From Neospora caninum Liverpool (lineage: Eukaryota; Apicomplexa; Conoidasida; Eucoccidiorida; Sarcocystidae): a DNA stretch of 64,000 nt. The position numbers were made by a program, and so were the translations under genes. The stretch spans positions 1,798,001 to 1,862,000 of the forward strand of contig NC_018393.1 of the NCBI RefSeq assembly GCF_000208865.1. Reading direction: 5' to 3'. Below are positions 38,121 to 49,879 of this stretch, in pieces. Positions within the stretch are counted from its first letter, which is position 1, and every line of letters starts with the position of its first letter. The notes beneath the pieces were generated by a model. It was not told the DNA's origin and ran no database searches. It worked only from the letters and a program-made list of their open reading frames with translations.

Positions 38121-39472
38121 GGTGGCACGACGGCGATACTGTTATGCGTCGCGGAGGAACGTTTCTGTGCAACTCTTTGCATTTGTCGTTCAGGGGATCC
38201 CATCCTTTAATTTTCTGGTGTGTCTCCCGCTTCAGCATACAACCTGTTTGATGTTCGTTGTGCACGTACAACGACTATGAACACAAGCTGCATGAAGATA
38301 TTCAATTTCCAGTTTATGGCAATAAGAGTGGCAGGCACACCCGGCGGCACCTTACCCTAAGCCGGTGTATTGTATAAAAATGCGCAAGAGGCTAACTCAT
38401 GGACAGGAGCATTGCCGCTTTCGAACGGCAGGTACACAGATTCTCACCGTTCCTTGGATGCCCGAGGCGGGCTTGGCTCGGGGCATGCGGTGCTGTTCTT
38501 CGCTGCTGGAGCAAGTAAGTTAGATTTTGCTGGCGCTTGTGGAACGCCTAGTACACGGAACAGGTGTAGACAGACTCGCCGCCTCAACGGTCATCGAATG
38601 GGTTAGCTTGGCGCCTCGCGAAGCATGGAAGAATCTACTCACAGGCTATGGTGGCCCCCTTGGTCAAATGAGGCAAAGACGACAAATACATCAGGTGAAC
38701 CAGTCCAACAAAACGCCTTCACTGGTTCAGTTCAGTTCGGTACCACACTTCCTCCGCACCAGTTTCTACCCTCGTGTTTCGGGCACCTTTTTCTGTTCGA
38801 GTAAACAGCTTCTGAGCACGTGAAGATAGCTCTGAATATGTACTGACACTGATGAGCAACCATCTCTCCTGCTCACATCTGTGTAGACGTCTCAAATTCC
38901 CGTCATCTAGTCATATCGAACGTCCTGTTTCCTCATCATCGAGTTTGGTGAAGTAATAGTTAGCGGTTCCAACTGAAAGTATATGCTACGTTAAATAACC
39001 ACATCGTGAACCTCCATTGTCCTCTGGTGTTGACCGAGTTGGGGCCGAGACAACGTCGAGCGATTCGGCTACAGACTAGAGGAGCAAGCAGAGCCTCGCA
39101 CGTGCCCACCTGACAAACTGGCCGGACGCTTGCACATCACTGGAGCATAATCTCGGTCTGGTGCGACTGACAAATAACCTGCCTCAAGTGCCTCTAGACT
39201 GGTGTATTCTAGGCACAGCTTCTTCAATTGCTCACTGTTGCGCCACCAGTACAAACCAAAACTTAGGAGGGTCACGAACAGGGGTCGGCGACACAGTCTA
39301 GCACAGGTTGTGGTTACTCAATTACAAATCGTAACTGTTTCTGGTTGCACACGTCGAACTGAATTTCCCAGAATATCCCTTTGAGCAGAGCCTAGCCTCA
39401 TCTGTTGAAGATATTTGCGTGTACTAGTCCTATTGAAAGACTCACCACGACATGGCCCTACCGTTCGTCAGA

Positions 39473-39763
39473 TTACGCAAAAAGCTGCTGGTCAATGTCG
39501 CTGCTGGTCGTTGGCTCGACTAACTGAATGATTTGAGTTAGTTTCGTTAGAAACGGAATCTGTTTCGTATCAGCATTATGACACAGATGCACTTTCTCCT
39601 CTAATGCGGTTGTGAGAAGCATCAATCTGCCATGTGGGCTCCTGTGACGGGCACTCAGAGTTGTCCTGTCTGCAGTTCCTCCTAATGCGCTCAGTTCGTC
39701 GGTGAAGCTACCGGTCGCGCTTAGCAATGGGAGTAAAGATGCACCGGTGTGCACACGAAGCAA
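39473..39763 (-). CDS. Possible terminal exon, unknown gene
   Basis: A 97-codon open frame follows an acceptor-like TTTCACCCTACAG and ends at TAA. The C-terminal half is protein-like and polar (LTKLTQIIQLVEPTTSSDID). It could be the last exon of a minus-strand gene. A frame just upstream (39853-39965) contains GGGTTPGKTGQSAAGMMCPT and several cysteines, and may be a preceding exon, but the donor between them is poor. No family is recognised. Confidence 0.25.
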   Translation of the reverse strand: MLRVHTGASLLPLLSATGSFTDELSALGGTADRTTLSARHRSPHGRLMLLTTALEEKVHLCHNADTKQIPFLTKLTQIIQLVEPTTSSDIDQQLFA

Positions 39764-40179
39764 CTGTAGGGTGAAACGTCCAATGGCGCCTGATGTTTAT
39801 TACAAATGCACCACCAGCAGAACGATATGTCTTCAATTCATTGGAAGGAAACCATGTGAAGGCAGAGATACAGGCTGTTTATTTCGGAGTCTTCTTTCAG
39901 GTTAAAGGTTGGGCACATCATTCCAGCCGCTGATTGCCCCGTTTTTCCGGGAGTTGTTCCTCCACCTAATGTACAAAAATAATCACATGTGCTCTTTTTT
40001 CCTCCGAAGTTTGGAAGAGATAAGACAAATTCTGCACACATGGTTGCAGGAAAGGATTGCAACCTAGAAAACGACGAAAAAAGAAAAAACCTGCACACAT
40101 GGAGCCAGCATGCCCGTAGCTTGCAGCCAAAGCCACGTCCACTCCGGGGCCAGCAACAGCATAGAATTAGACCGAGCCG

Positions 40180-40455
40180 CCACACCCCGTGGATCCCGAA
40201 TACAAAAAGCACGACTCGCCGGAGACATGGTCACTTGAAAGCATCTTCACAATAACACACGTTGGCAATCGAGACTGTGCCAGGACATGTACGACATATG
40301 GAACCTGTCCGTTGGAATGGTTTCACAAAACTGCGGCCCGTGGTGATTTTCCCGATTATGTTCCTGCGAACGCAAACCTTAAACAGCCGATCGATAACAG
40401 GCTGATCATCCTCTGGGTCCCGCTGTTGCAACCGGACGACAATGGCGAAATTTAA
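40180..40455 (+). CDS. Possible terminal exon, Cys-containing, unknown gene
   Basis: An open frame of about 90 codons, limited on the left by an in-frame TAG that may be part of an acceptor, ends at TAA 40453-40455. Its composition is protein-like, with cysteines in GNRDCARTCTTYGTCPLEWF and a tail LIILWVPLLQPDDNGEI. No ATG leads it, so it would be a last exon. A protein-like frame also exists on the opposite strand here, so the coding strand is not certain. Confidence 0.25.
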   Translation, partial: PHPVDPEYKKHDSPETWSLESIFTITHVGNRDCARTCTTYGTCPLEWFHKTAARGDFPDYVPANANLKQPIDNRLIILWVPLLQPDDNGEI

Positions 40456-40829
40456 TCGCAGACAGACCGCTGGAAACACTAGGTCCAGCCTGTGTAACAA
40501 AAAGGAACCATCTGGCCTCAGAAAACGCCTGTTACCACCGAAGTCAAGGAAGTGTTCCTCCCCCCACAGAACACAAAGCTGGCACAGAACCGCAAGTGGT
40601 CGTCGGATTCCAATACTGTCCTGGGTCCTCCAACGGGCAAACTCAAACGTTTGCGGACATACAAATGCCACCTATAAATTGCCGAGAGCGTGTCAACACG
40701 TGTACGTCCTGACATAATGAATCCTTCGCTGATTGGAGACCCAGCCCCGTAAGCCCACTAGCATAATATAGAATATAGAAAACCACATACAATGACGCCC
40801 TTCCCTTCTTTTTGACGGAGTTTGGTGAT

Positions 40830-41204
40830 TGGTGCTACGTAGGATACTACACGAGTGCCCTTCTACAGACTCTAGAAAAACCATGGCGGTTGCGGCGTCG
40901 TAATGTTTCAGCGGGCGCCGAAACTTTGAGGCAACCTGCGAAGTCCGAAAGACTATCCTACCGACACCAAATCTCTGTCAACCTCGTTCTCGGCCCTTCA
41001 CGGGCAGATAGCCCAGATGCGACCCCACATCACGACCGTCATCAGAGTCTCTGGGTGTTTGGAGAGCGTCGCAGCTTCCACGGACTGACATTCATTTACT
41101 GGTCAGCGCTGTACTTGATCGCGATTATGCCGAGTCATCTGTGTGGCAAACGTGAGGCAGCTACTGACATCTCGAAGCAGCCGTTTAGCGCACGCAGGCT
41201 GTGA
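40830..41204 (+). CDS. Possible terminal exon with a membrane segment
   Basis: An open frame of about 125 codons without an ATG start ends at TGA 41202-41204. Near its end it encodes a hydrophobic stretch FIYWSALYLIAIM followed by a polar tail KREAATDISKQPFSARRL. This resembles the C-terminal membrane segment plus short tail of the better-supported small genes nearby. An acceptor-like GAGCGTCGCAG at about 41071 would give a shorter exon. No family is recognised. Confidence 0.22.
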   Translation, partial: WCYVGYYTSALLQTLEKPWRLRRRNVSAGAETLRQPAKSERLSYRHQISVNLVLGPSRADSPDATPHHDRHQSLWVFGERRSFHGLTFIYWSALYLIAIMPSHLCGKREAATDISKQPFSARRL

Positions 41205-41659
41205 GTTCGCAGTTTTGTCTAGCCGGTGTGCCAGGCCGGCAGACTGATTAACCTCAGCTGCCTTCACCATCCCTTCCTGGGTCACCGTCCTGGATAGGGG
41301 ATCCACTCCAGCTGAAAGAAACAGTATTGTTCAGCAATGCGCAAGACAGTGTTCACAAATTACAGCACGGCGTGGCCAGTGATTGCCTGTCTATTACATA
41401 CGCAATGCACCATCCTAAAGGCATCATGGTGGCGAACGGTGTGTGTCAATTTGTTAGACAGCCGACACAACTGACATATACTGGAAAAGAGCGAAGCGAA
41501 TATGTCGCTGAAGCCGTGTCAGGAAGGGAATACACGCCTTTCTGTGGCTGCAAGAAACCCGAGGCGGCGGAGTGAAAATCTGGTGTATGAGCTGATCCTT
41601 GAGAACGGTACGTACTTGTGCTGGACTGCCACCTTTATTCCATACCACACTGACGTACA

Positions 41660-41860
41660 AATCATGGCAACTTCCGGCGAGACGGCCGAGGAGGTACCGC
41701 GGGAAGCGTCACGGCACTTTCCCGGCGAGACGGCGGCGGAGATGTCGGGGGAACGGTAGATTCCCGGCGAGACGGAGGTGGAGATGTCCGGGTACCTGTC
41801 CGGCGAGGCAACGATGGAGAAGTCGGGGAAGTCGTCACGGGAGGCTCCTGCAAAATATCC
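41660..41860. repeat. GC-rich degenerate minisatellite
   Basis: About four degenerate copies of a unit centred on TCCGGCGAGACGG...GAGATGTCGGGG, roughly 40-50 bases each, lie in tandem. The plus strand encodes SGETAEE, PGETAAEMSGER and PGETEVEMSG in one frame with a TAG between copies two and three. The minus strand is open too (SPDISAAVSPGK). Local GC is far above the surroundings. Confidence 0.75.
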
Positions 41861-43329
41861 GAAACGGTCACTCACTCACCAATTCATCTCCGCGCTTTCT
41901 AGCGTGTTATCAGGTGAAGATAAACCTAGCTCAGTGATTCCGATTACATGTTGCGCTGAGATGCAACGGCAACACAACTCGACAATACCTATAGGTTACA
42001 CGACTACATACACTGCGGAAGGCGTCGATCGTTCCCCTCTTTGCAGCGGTCATCGGATGATACTGCGGAAGTACGTACTAGATCATCGTCTCCTTCAATC
42101 GGTAAATCAACGCCTGACCAAATCATGCAGACACACACACGGTACCGCAGACCATGAGGCGGCGCCAGGACGCCGGACTGTGGCGAATCGTTGTTTCCTC
42201 CACTTTTTGATGGGTGCATACATCATAAATGGCCTTTCGTAGTATCGCTGGCTGTTTCGTGGTGATGTTATGAGTTGAAACGACAAATTGTATTTGGGCT
42301 GCTAATAAATGCGCCTCTGATTTTTCGGTCGGCATGACGTAAGACCACGGCCGATGTCAGACTGTGGGCTCCTCTGGGTCACACCCGCCTCTCCAGTCAG
42401 CTTCTCACCCAGCATCGAACCAGCGCATCGTCCCCGCTTTCCAGCGCTTACGGATATCGTCCAAGGATATGGGTCTCTGTAAACCGCATGAGAAAGCGAC
42501 ATATGAGCATATCGGCATCACGGCGTGCACTGGCACAGATGACAAGTAATCAATAGCCACCAGAAACAGATATCGACTGCAGGTAAGTAACAATCAGTTG
42601 GCAATGCCAGAGATGATCCGATTATGACCTGACAGCTTGCTTGCAGCACTCACCCGCGACCTGTACGTGGTAACATGGGAGAGGAATCTCAGCCGGCACT
42701 CGAGACAGATTCCTCGCTAGCATGTCAGGTAGAGATTTGCACAGCTACCAGCATTTGCATGGCACTTGACACTGCCTGACCATCCTCCCTCGTTAGAGAT
42801 ATCAGGAAGAAATACGAAAAGCAGCAATGGCCGACTTAGTCAGAGGCCCTGGCATTTCGCGGCACTGTAAAATACAGAAACTGTACAAAGTAGCGCCGCC
42901 ACCAGGTCCTCTGCTGTTACGGCTTGCAACACGGCAGACACGTGCCGCCCTTCTAGACCTCGTACTCTGGAGTCTTCGGCTTCAAGCCCCTGAGCACAGC
43001 TTTTAAAGCGCTGCCGGGACCTGCAACACGCAATTAACAACAACAGATTATGTCTAGCACCGCACACTCCCCTAGCCTGCAGAGGCGAAATATAGGAGCA
43101 GGAGTGAAATACCAACTGCCAGTCAACCACACTCCTTACGCTTTTTCTGGAGAAACATTCGAGGCGAAAAGACACGCAAATCATTGCCATTAGGTCCAGA
43201 ACTCTACACATTGAAAACTGTATTTTGATGCTTGGCTATGCAAAACATGAACACCGAGAACTGTGAGCCTCCTGGCTGCACTGCTGAACAGAGACCTACG
43301 GGCCTAATCACATGTAGAGCCGTCAGAAC

Positions 43330-43722
43330 ATGCCACCAATCATCTGTTACAATCCAAAGAGGAACTGGCAAAAAACTCGCGCCAGGAGAGAACCGGATGT
43401 TGTCAAGAAATTCCTGAATCCGTTTGTGGTTCTCACGGTTCTGTTGATGGTACGCTTCCACCCTGTACTTCGGAAGAGATTACTGCAAACACGCGAGCAG
43501 AAAAGAAAATGCCTTGGGAAAAAAGTGACGGAGAAGGCGACAAGCGGAATGAAGTCATCTAAAAGGTACACGGCCACTGCTTGTATAACACCCCCCTATA
43601 GAACTGCCGGGCTGACGGTACAAGGGACTACAATAGTGCAACAGCCATGCGATTTGTTACTAAACAAATACATGCCAGTCTACAAGTTTATGCGCAAAAT
43701 ACATTTTGGTGTGCACCTTTGA
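43330..43722 (+). CDS. Possible small membrane protein, 130 aa
   Basis: A single frame from ATG at 43330 to TGA encodes 130 residues: a basic N terminus (KRNWQKTRARREPDVVKK), a hydrophobic segment FLNPFVVLTVLLMV, then a very Lys/Arg-rich stretch ending in a mixed tail. The basic flanks and membrane-segment position resemble the signal anchors of nearby candidates. It may be complete or a first exon using a donor at TTGATG|GTACGC (about 43450). The opposite strand also has a protein-like frame. Confidence 0.3.
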   Translation: MPPIICYNPKRNWQKTRARREPDVVKKFLNPFVVLTVLLMVRFHPVLRKRLLQTREQKRKCLGKKVTEKATSGMKSSKRYTATACITPPYRTAGLTVQGTTIVQQPCDLLLNKYMPVYKFMRKIHFGVHL

Positions 43723-44651
43723 AAGCTTGCCCGCTGCAGCTAACACGCTGCTGTTTAGGTTTCACCCAGTATTTTTGATCCTCCTTCCCCTAATACTCTC
43801 AGTCCGAATTCCCATGGAATGAGGCAAGGGGGAATATCGTGACAACGCACTCGGACCTGTAATGATAATAACGACTGCCCACCACACTCGTCTACAGCTC
43901 CACAACCCGGAATATCGATCTGGAGGCCCCCTTTATTCTCATAGTCTGTACAGCGTTACATGAACAACGTGACTGGAGACACAGGTAGCCTCTGGAGGAA
44001 TCATAGCTTCATCGAGGCCATCAATGGGCAGTGAGGTGAATCGTATCATCGTAAGGAAACTACTCCTTGCGTTTATCTCGTGTCTATGCGTCTTCAGTCT
44101 GAAGAAACGAGAACTCGAAAAAGAAGCGGCGTCTGACCGCACGGTGTACCAACAGCACCGCTGACGCAAGCTTACTTCCTCCAGAAGACTAGTACACACG
44201 GACAACTCAGAAAATTGCATCAATTTCGCATCTTCAGCAAAAACCAACTTGCCGCAGTCTTGGTGACTACAGCCCTGCGCACAACCACTAGCAGCAACGG
44301 GCCATATTGTGCTGGCCCGCCCTTTTCCTCGTTTCGCTCAAACTGCCGAGCACTACCTGGTCCCCAGTGTCGCTAATCACGTTCCTTCTTTCCCTACTTC
44401 TTGTAGAGGGGGCGACCCTCTCCTGGACGCAAGGACAATTGCATGCACTTCCAATCGGACCCTCACGCCTGTGAACTGCGGGGTGGCCCTGACAGGGTTT
44501 CCCATCGTCTAGTCGCTGCGTAGGTTTCGCGGATTGATTACAACCGGTGAACTGCATATCCCTCCGGCAATGAGACGCGCTTGAATGTGTATGAACAACA
44601 GTTGCTTCATCGCAGCGCAAAAGATGGCATGCACTGGCGCCACCCACTTCT

Positions 44652-44687
<36 letters not shown>
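44652..44687 (+). repeat. (CTA)12 trinucleotide microsatellite
   Basis: Twelve uninterrupted CTA units. On the minus strand they read as a serine run inside an otherwise unsupported open frame. On the plus strand they lie about 125 bases before the ATG of the candidate gene at 44811. Confidence 0.95.
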
Positions 44688-44810
44688 TGGTCTATTGATG
44701 CTTTTCTTGGCACATTCATCTCCCTTACGTGTCGGCTGTCGTTGGGGAACCAGGAAATGACGAATGACATAATACTGGAGGAAGTAATACATCCCTTACG
44801 GTCGTTCAGC

Positions 44811-45299
44811 ATGCACTCTACCGCCATTGGTAGCAGCCCCCCGGTTGCCTCTCTTATTCCTCTCCAACCCCCGTGGATTTTGTGCTTACTGGGCCTACTC
44901 TTCACCCCCCCAATTGTGTCATGTATCCATCGTCTACACCGACTTATACATCACAACCTATCGCTAGCCCTTCTTGGTAAGTTACAATGTATATTGACGG
45001 ATGTGGGAAAGGGCATTCGCAGCGCCATTATCGGTGTCTGTTGGGCAGTTGTTGGGCATTTCACCATGGAGTGGCGGAGTTCCCTCACGTACGCCCTCTT
45101 TTCTGAAAAGAGGATTCAGATAGACGGAAATGTCCCTTATTCCAGATGTGCACGTAGTGTGCTGTCGGACGCTGAACCGGCACGGAGTGCGAAAAGAAAA
45201 CGTGGCTCCTACAGGAACGTCATTCCATCGTCTCTATTCGCTGTTTCACTATCTGCGCTGATGTCCACATGCTTACTGCTTTCGGTGATGGGATTTTGA
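44811..45299 (+). CDS. Candidate two-exon, two-membrane-segment secretory protein
   Basis: Exon 1 44811-44976 and exon 2 45049-45299 join across a 72-base GT-AG intron (donor G|GTAAGT, acceptor GGGCAG), phase 1 on both sides, giving 138 residues. The N terminus MHSTAIGSSPPVASLIPLQP leads to a hydrophobic PWILCLLGLLFTPPIVSCI, a likely signal anchor. A polar middle ends in the basic AKRKRGSYR. Then comes a C-terminal hydrophobic segment VIPSSLFAVSLSALMSTCLL and the stop. Without splicing the frame also stays open from 44757, so an unspliced form is possible. No homolog is recognised. The shape fits a small secretory-pathway membrane protein such as a dense-granule protein, which is inference only. 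Confidence 0.42.
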   Translation: MHSTAIGSSPPVASLIPLQPPWILCLLGLLFTPPIVSCIHRLHRLIHHNLSLALLGKLQCILTDVGKGIRSAIIGVCWAVVGHFTMEWRSSLTYALFSEKRIQIDGNVPYSRCARSVLSDAEPARSAKRKRGSYRNVIPSSLFAVSLSALMSTCLLLSVMGF

Positions 45300-47502
45300 A
45301 CATTGAGAGCCTGAAAGCAGATCAAACATGAAACACAAGGCTTACGCCACCATCAATTCTCCAACGATTTAACAGGACGCGCGATGCTGCATCCTGTCGG
45401 TGAACACCGAAAAGCATACGCTTTTTCGGCCTCACTCTGAGCATGCTGCCATGGTTGTATACTAGTCCTATGTACGAGCGAGGTCCACGTCGTGGCACAC
45501 GACGTGCGTGCGGCAGCTCACATGCGTCCTAATTATTCAACAGAGAAATCCTTCAGTTTTCCTGACCTTGTGGAAGTTGTTCAGAACCGTATCTCACATA
45601 GAGTGGCCACCCTGTGTGGAGACCGGGTCATCCGCTGAAATAAACCTATTAATAACCGTATCTCCAGTTACACGCAACCTAAATTACTTGCAACTCAAAG
45701 CACATAAAGAAACTGGGATACAATCTCGGTGGTCTTTACATGTACAGGGGCGACAGAAGAAACTTACTGCCGGTCTGAACAAATGATAAAGCTGCAGTTG
45801 ATCAAGAAATCGAAACAGATTTGGAAGTTTAGGAGCATAGAGCTTCCGCGTTTCGAATGTGAAGTCCTTCGTGTGCGTGGCAGATGATTAATCGACGTCG
45901 TCCTCAACTCAGAACAGGCAGAAGAGCGTACGACACATTCAACATGCGACCGTCAGAAGCAGAAAACTCCAGGAAAGCTCGCGTCCTTTAATAAATGGGT
46001 CGCGGTGTGAGGTCTCACCGCTTGCGGCGAATGTACACCCAAGCGGCTTTGTCATTACCGGAGCAAGAGGCGCCTAGACACGGAAAATTGTAACGTATTG
46101 GGGGAATCAAACAGCGCGTACTCGAGTGCAACGCATCTATGCGGTATAGAGTGTGTAATTATGTAGGTGCATTACTGTGTGCAATCAGGGTCCTGTCGGA
46201 ACACAACTACATGCGTCAATCTCTCGGAACGCTTAGGCTGTTTGTTACATGGCCACATACAGTGAACGCTACTTCGTGGTTTGCCAACCAGCCCACTAAC
46301 GCCTGTGTGCAGCGATGACCAGAAGGGAAGCACAACCGCTATTTAGAGGTGATTCCTGCCAATCGTGCAATACCGAAATATGTCCTTGTGGTGGGGAGGG
46401 GTTGGCTAACCTACATCCGAAACGTTTGCATTATGTCATGAGGCGCTAATTCACACACCAGGAAGACAGGACCGGAAGTCTAAAGCAACATCGTAAGAGG
46501 AGATCATCATATGAAGATTTTGTCAGGTACTCCCTTCGAGCATCGTACCGACGGCCTAACCAAAGAGAACACAGCAACGGAAAAGACACAAGACGAGGCA
46601 TGAATGCAGGCGAGACAATCCGAAATATATCCCGTATTCCAAAAACTGCCCCCGATACGCTCTTGGTTATTGTACTGGCTTCATTAAAGCACAATCAGGT
46701 TTGGACGACTCGCTGGTGAAGTGAGGACTCTTCGTTCCCCTGTTTATTCTACTTGGGTTGTCGTTCGAGAATAACTGGGTAGAAAGGGCACCGTGTGTCT
46801 GCAAAAGTGTGTAGTTGCCAGTTGCAGGAATGAATAAACCGGATCATATTAATCGGCGAACTCATACGCCTGACGACTACGAGGTATTTTTTGGCTATAC
46901 TTCGTTGGAGCCGTTCCGTAGACTGTACGTTTTCAGTCTCCTTCGGTCTCTTGTCCAAATGAATATGAAAATATGAAACTAAACAGAGTCGAGTAAGCAA
47001 CGTAAACATTGCGCACGTCAGCGACTCGACAGGGTCCATAGATAGCGGGATAGCTCACGTCCTTTGTCCATGCCAAGCAAAACCGTGAATGGTGTCGTAA
47101 ATGCACTGCATCAGATGGTAAGACACCGGGAGAAATGCAACAAAAGAGATCTTTTGAGAATCGGAAACGAGTCCGAATCTGCGAGAAGACTCTTCCATGA
47201 AGTATAATTTGTGCATGCCACCGGCGTTCATATTCCATTTTTTGAATCTGGTAGCTAAACAAGAAACTAGCCGAGTTATAAAGTAGCACCCGCGCACCTG
47301 ACAACGGCGTTGTCCTGCACATGAATTTCTCCTCAGTATCAATTTCGTTACCTACCAACTCGAATGTTTTGCTGCCCCGACACTGAGTACTGCTTCGATA
47401 CTTACGGCATATCGATCACTTCATATGGTGATTCTGGAGGTGAGGGAGAGACAGTAACAAGCAATGCGCCCGGAAAATGAAACTCGGCGCACAGATGGGT
47501 AA
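45300..47502. other. Stretch with unplaced exon-like frames
   Basis: No complete gene can be assembled. Minus-strand frames at about 47055-47235 (NMNAGGMHKLYFMEESSRRF), bounded by an acceptor TTAGCTACCAG and a donor GGAC|GTGAGC, and at 46446-46694 (SGAVFGIRDIFRIVSPAFMP) look like exons but their joins are unknown. They may belong to the gene that begins at 48128 or to another. Confidence 0.3.
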
Positions 47503-48128
47503 TCAGACGTGGAGGGACAACCTGGACAGCGCGCCCAGAAGTGTACCGACCGAAACGCATGATACCAAGAACGGCCCCCTGCGCATCAACTTCGGTGCAA
47601 TACGGCTCCCCACTAGAACAACGCGACTAGACGAACACATTGGGTGCTTGGTGATTCATCTCCCTTTATCGTGGTGCGTGATCGTCTGAGATACGGAGAT
47701 TGTCGACTGAGGCCAAGTTTCGGTGTAACGAGCTCTCCTCGTGTGCGTGAGTCGCATCACCAGCAGGAATGAGCAAACAGAATATCATGTACTTGATAAT
47801 CTGCAAGTTCTCCACAGCAATACTTTGACGGTGTCGTGGAAATCGTGGAGGAAAACAAGAACGTACCTCGATCCTGAGCGTCATTGAAAACGTGAGATCC
47901 CGCGGAAAAAGTGAAGGCCCAAAATCATATAAATCATGCTGCCTTGACGAACGGGAAGTCGCGAAAACTGATTAGCCAAGCACATTATGAAACGCCATCC
48001 GCTAGAGAGGTACAACAAAACTGTTACGAATTCTTCCTCTGCCTGGTACTTACGCGTGGCCAGCTGACCGCAGCACAGAACAAGCATAACGTCGGAATGA
48101 CGGCCGGCAGCAGACGAGGGATCAGCAT
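47503..48128 (-). CDS. Candidate three-exon small secretory membrane protein
   Basis: Exon 1 48128-48054 encodes MLIPRLLPAVIPTLCLFCAA and VSWPR, a strong signal peptide, ending at a consensus donor GTAAGT (phase 0). Phase-matched exons follow at 47800-47695 and 47612-47503, giving 96 residues. Exon 2 adds a hydrophobic start (IIKYMIFCLLIPAG) and a polar acidic stretch. Exon 3 gives a basic MRRG followed by PFLVSCVSVGTLLGALSRL and a stop. The second intron is only 82 bases and its donor GTATCT is weak, so exons 2 and 3 are less certain than exon 1. No family is recognised. Other exons to the left may belong here instead. Confidence 0.3.
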
Positions 48129-48629
48129 TGCAGTGTGATGCAAGATGACAATCGAAAATCATCTATCTCCGGAAAACGAATGAATGTGTCATCAAGGTCT
48201 GGTGCCTAGAAAGTGGCCATCGCAACTAGATCCGATGCACATGAGGAAGGCCAAAGAACGAACGTCAACTAATGGGGCTACGGTCGGTTAGTGGTTCCAG
48301 CTTGCCCTCCAACTCATCTCCTCTACACCGACACCTGTAGAAGTATTTCGCTGCCCCAGAGCCCATGGCTGAAGTCACTACCACCATTACGCGTTAAGAT
48401 CATGGCAACGCGTGGTTGTCTTGACGCCCTTGACTACGACCGCTTCTATTGGTGACTCTCGATGTAGCTGAGACTGACACCTTGGCCTGATGCTCATTGT
48501 CGTCCACTGGGGGAGAGTCTTCTCCTGATCATCAGCCACAACCATATAAACAGAAAACAAGCCAAAAGAATCTTGCACAGCATGTGCCCTAGAGCTGGAT
48601 GTGGCGCGTTGTGGAACGATCGGGTCTAG

Positions 48630-48838
48630 ACTGGCGACTATTGCCACTGTCAACGTTTTTGTTGCGTCTCTAGAAACTGTACCGGTCTCTTCTGTTCCCT
48701 AGCAGTGTACGAGACAGCAATCCACAAAGAAGCAATACATCCAATTGTATTACTGGCCAAGCACAGCACCACTAACCGCTGAGTCACTCGTGCCGTAAAG
48801 GGTGTTGCACGACATGCACAGAGCGCTAACTTGTCCAT
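48630..48838 (-). CDS. Possible signal-anchor exon, unknown gene
   Basis: From ATG at 48838 a 62-residue frame reads MDKLALCACRATPFTARVTQ, then the hydrophobic RLVVLCLASNTIGCIASLWI, and a polar tail. An overlapping frame shifted by one continues as TLTVAIVASLDPIVPQRATS to about 48387, so this could be a frameshifted or spliced gene. A possible donor is CCG|GTACAG. No family is recognised. Confidence 0.22.
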
Positions 48839-49879
48839 GTAATACCGCGCTTACTTGACTACTGCATACGGCCGTGAAGAACAAACAAATCCAACAAACG
48901 TAACGACCGAGGATTGACGGAACACAGGAAAGGTTGCAGTCGCGCCTGATTCACCTCAATCAGTCATGAGCACCACTGACTACATTCTGGAATTAGAGCA
49001 GACTGCCCAACGCATGCCACTGTGTGCTTGCCGTAAACGAGTGCCAGCTCAGTGTGATGCTGATGTTGATACTAATCAGTAGTGCAGCGTAGAACTGAGT
49101 CTAGCCATAGGCTGACGACGACCGGGAGGGAAACGGGTAACGCAGTCGCGGTATCACCACAACTGTGAACCCGAATAGATAAAGCAAACTGGGAAAAGCC
49201 TACGGAAGCGGTGGGAGGGGTCCCCGACTCTTTTCGATTTCCTCTTTGCTCCGCGGCCCTGAGGCTGTTGATGCACGGAGAAGACACAAGAACATAATCA
49301 CGGCTGACGCATGAGCATGCAGAAAAGGGAGCTGGAAACGAAAGATTTTTGCGGCATGTAATGAAAATGCAGGCTTCTCCCAAACCTAACGCGGTTACCA
49401 AACTATCAAGCTGGTAGCAGACCACGGCCAGACAAGTTTGAGACACGGTTAACGAAGAGAGACATGTCTTGTACAGAGTTGTGGTCACGGCAAACTACGA
49501 ATCACCCTCAGGCTGCAATTCGTAGGCTCCTACCAAGCGGCATGGGGGCGGGTACCAAGAGACAGACCAACATAATGCACACCAAAAACGAAGTTACACA
49601 GATGACGATGTGTCATAATCGTCTTCACCCGCAACTTACGCCACGCGCTGCATTGAGGACACACACACACACACTATAACGGCTGGAGCGACCACAGGAG
49701 ATTAATCGTATGAAAAAATGAAATTGCTGTGGACTGACGAAGCTGCGGAGCAGTCGATGCACCGTATTGGCTCCCTATGTCGACCTTCAAGCATTACAAA
49801 ATGGGAGGTCGTTCAGCCGGTGTAATGTAGAGGCTGTGCAACGCTTGCAGTACCGTTGGCGATACTTACATCGCCACGT

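Noticed and set aside
44288..44905. 205-codon minus-strand frame with a long serine run
   Set aside because: The serine run is only the (CTA)12 microsatellite read backwards, the frame starts at a non-ATG codon, and it overlaps the better plus-strand splice model.
49072..49488. 138-codon minus-strand frame
   Set aside because: Non-ATG start and irregular composition. A second frame within it has a signal-like stretch but no usable start or splice sites.
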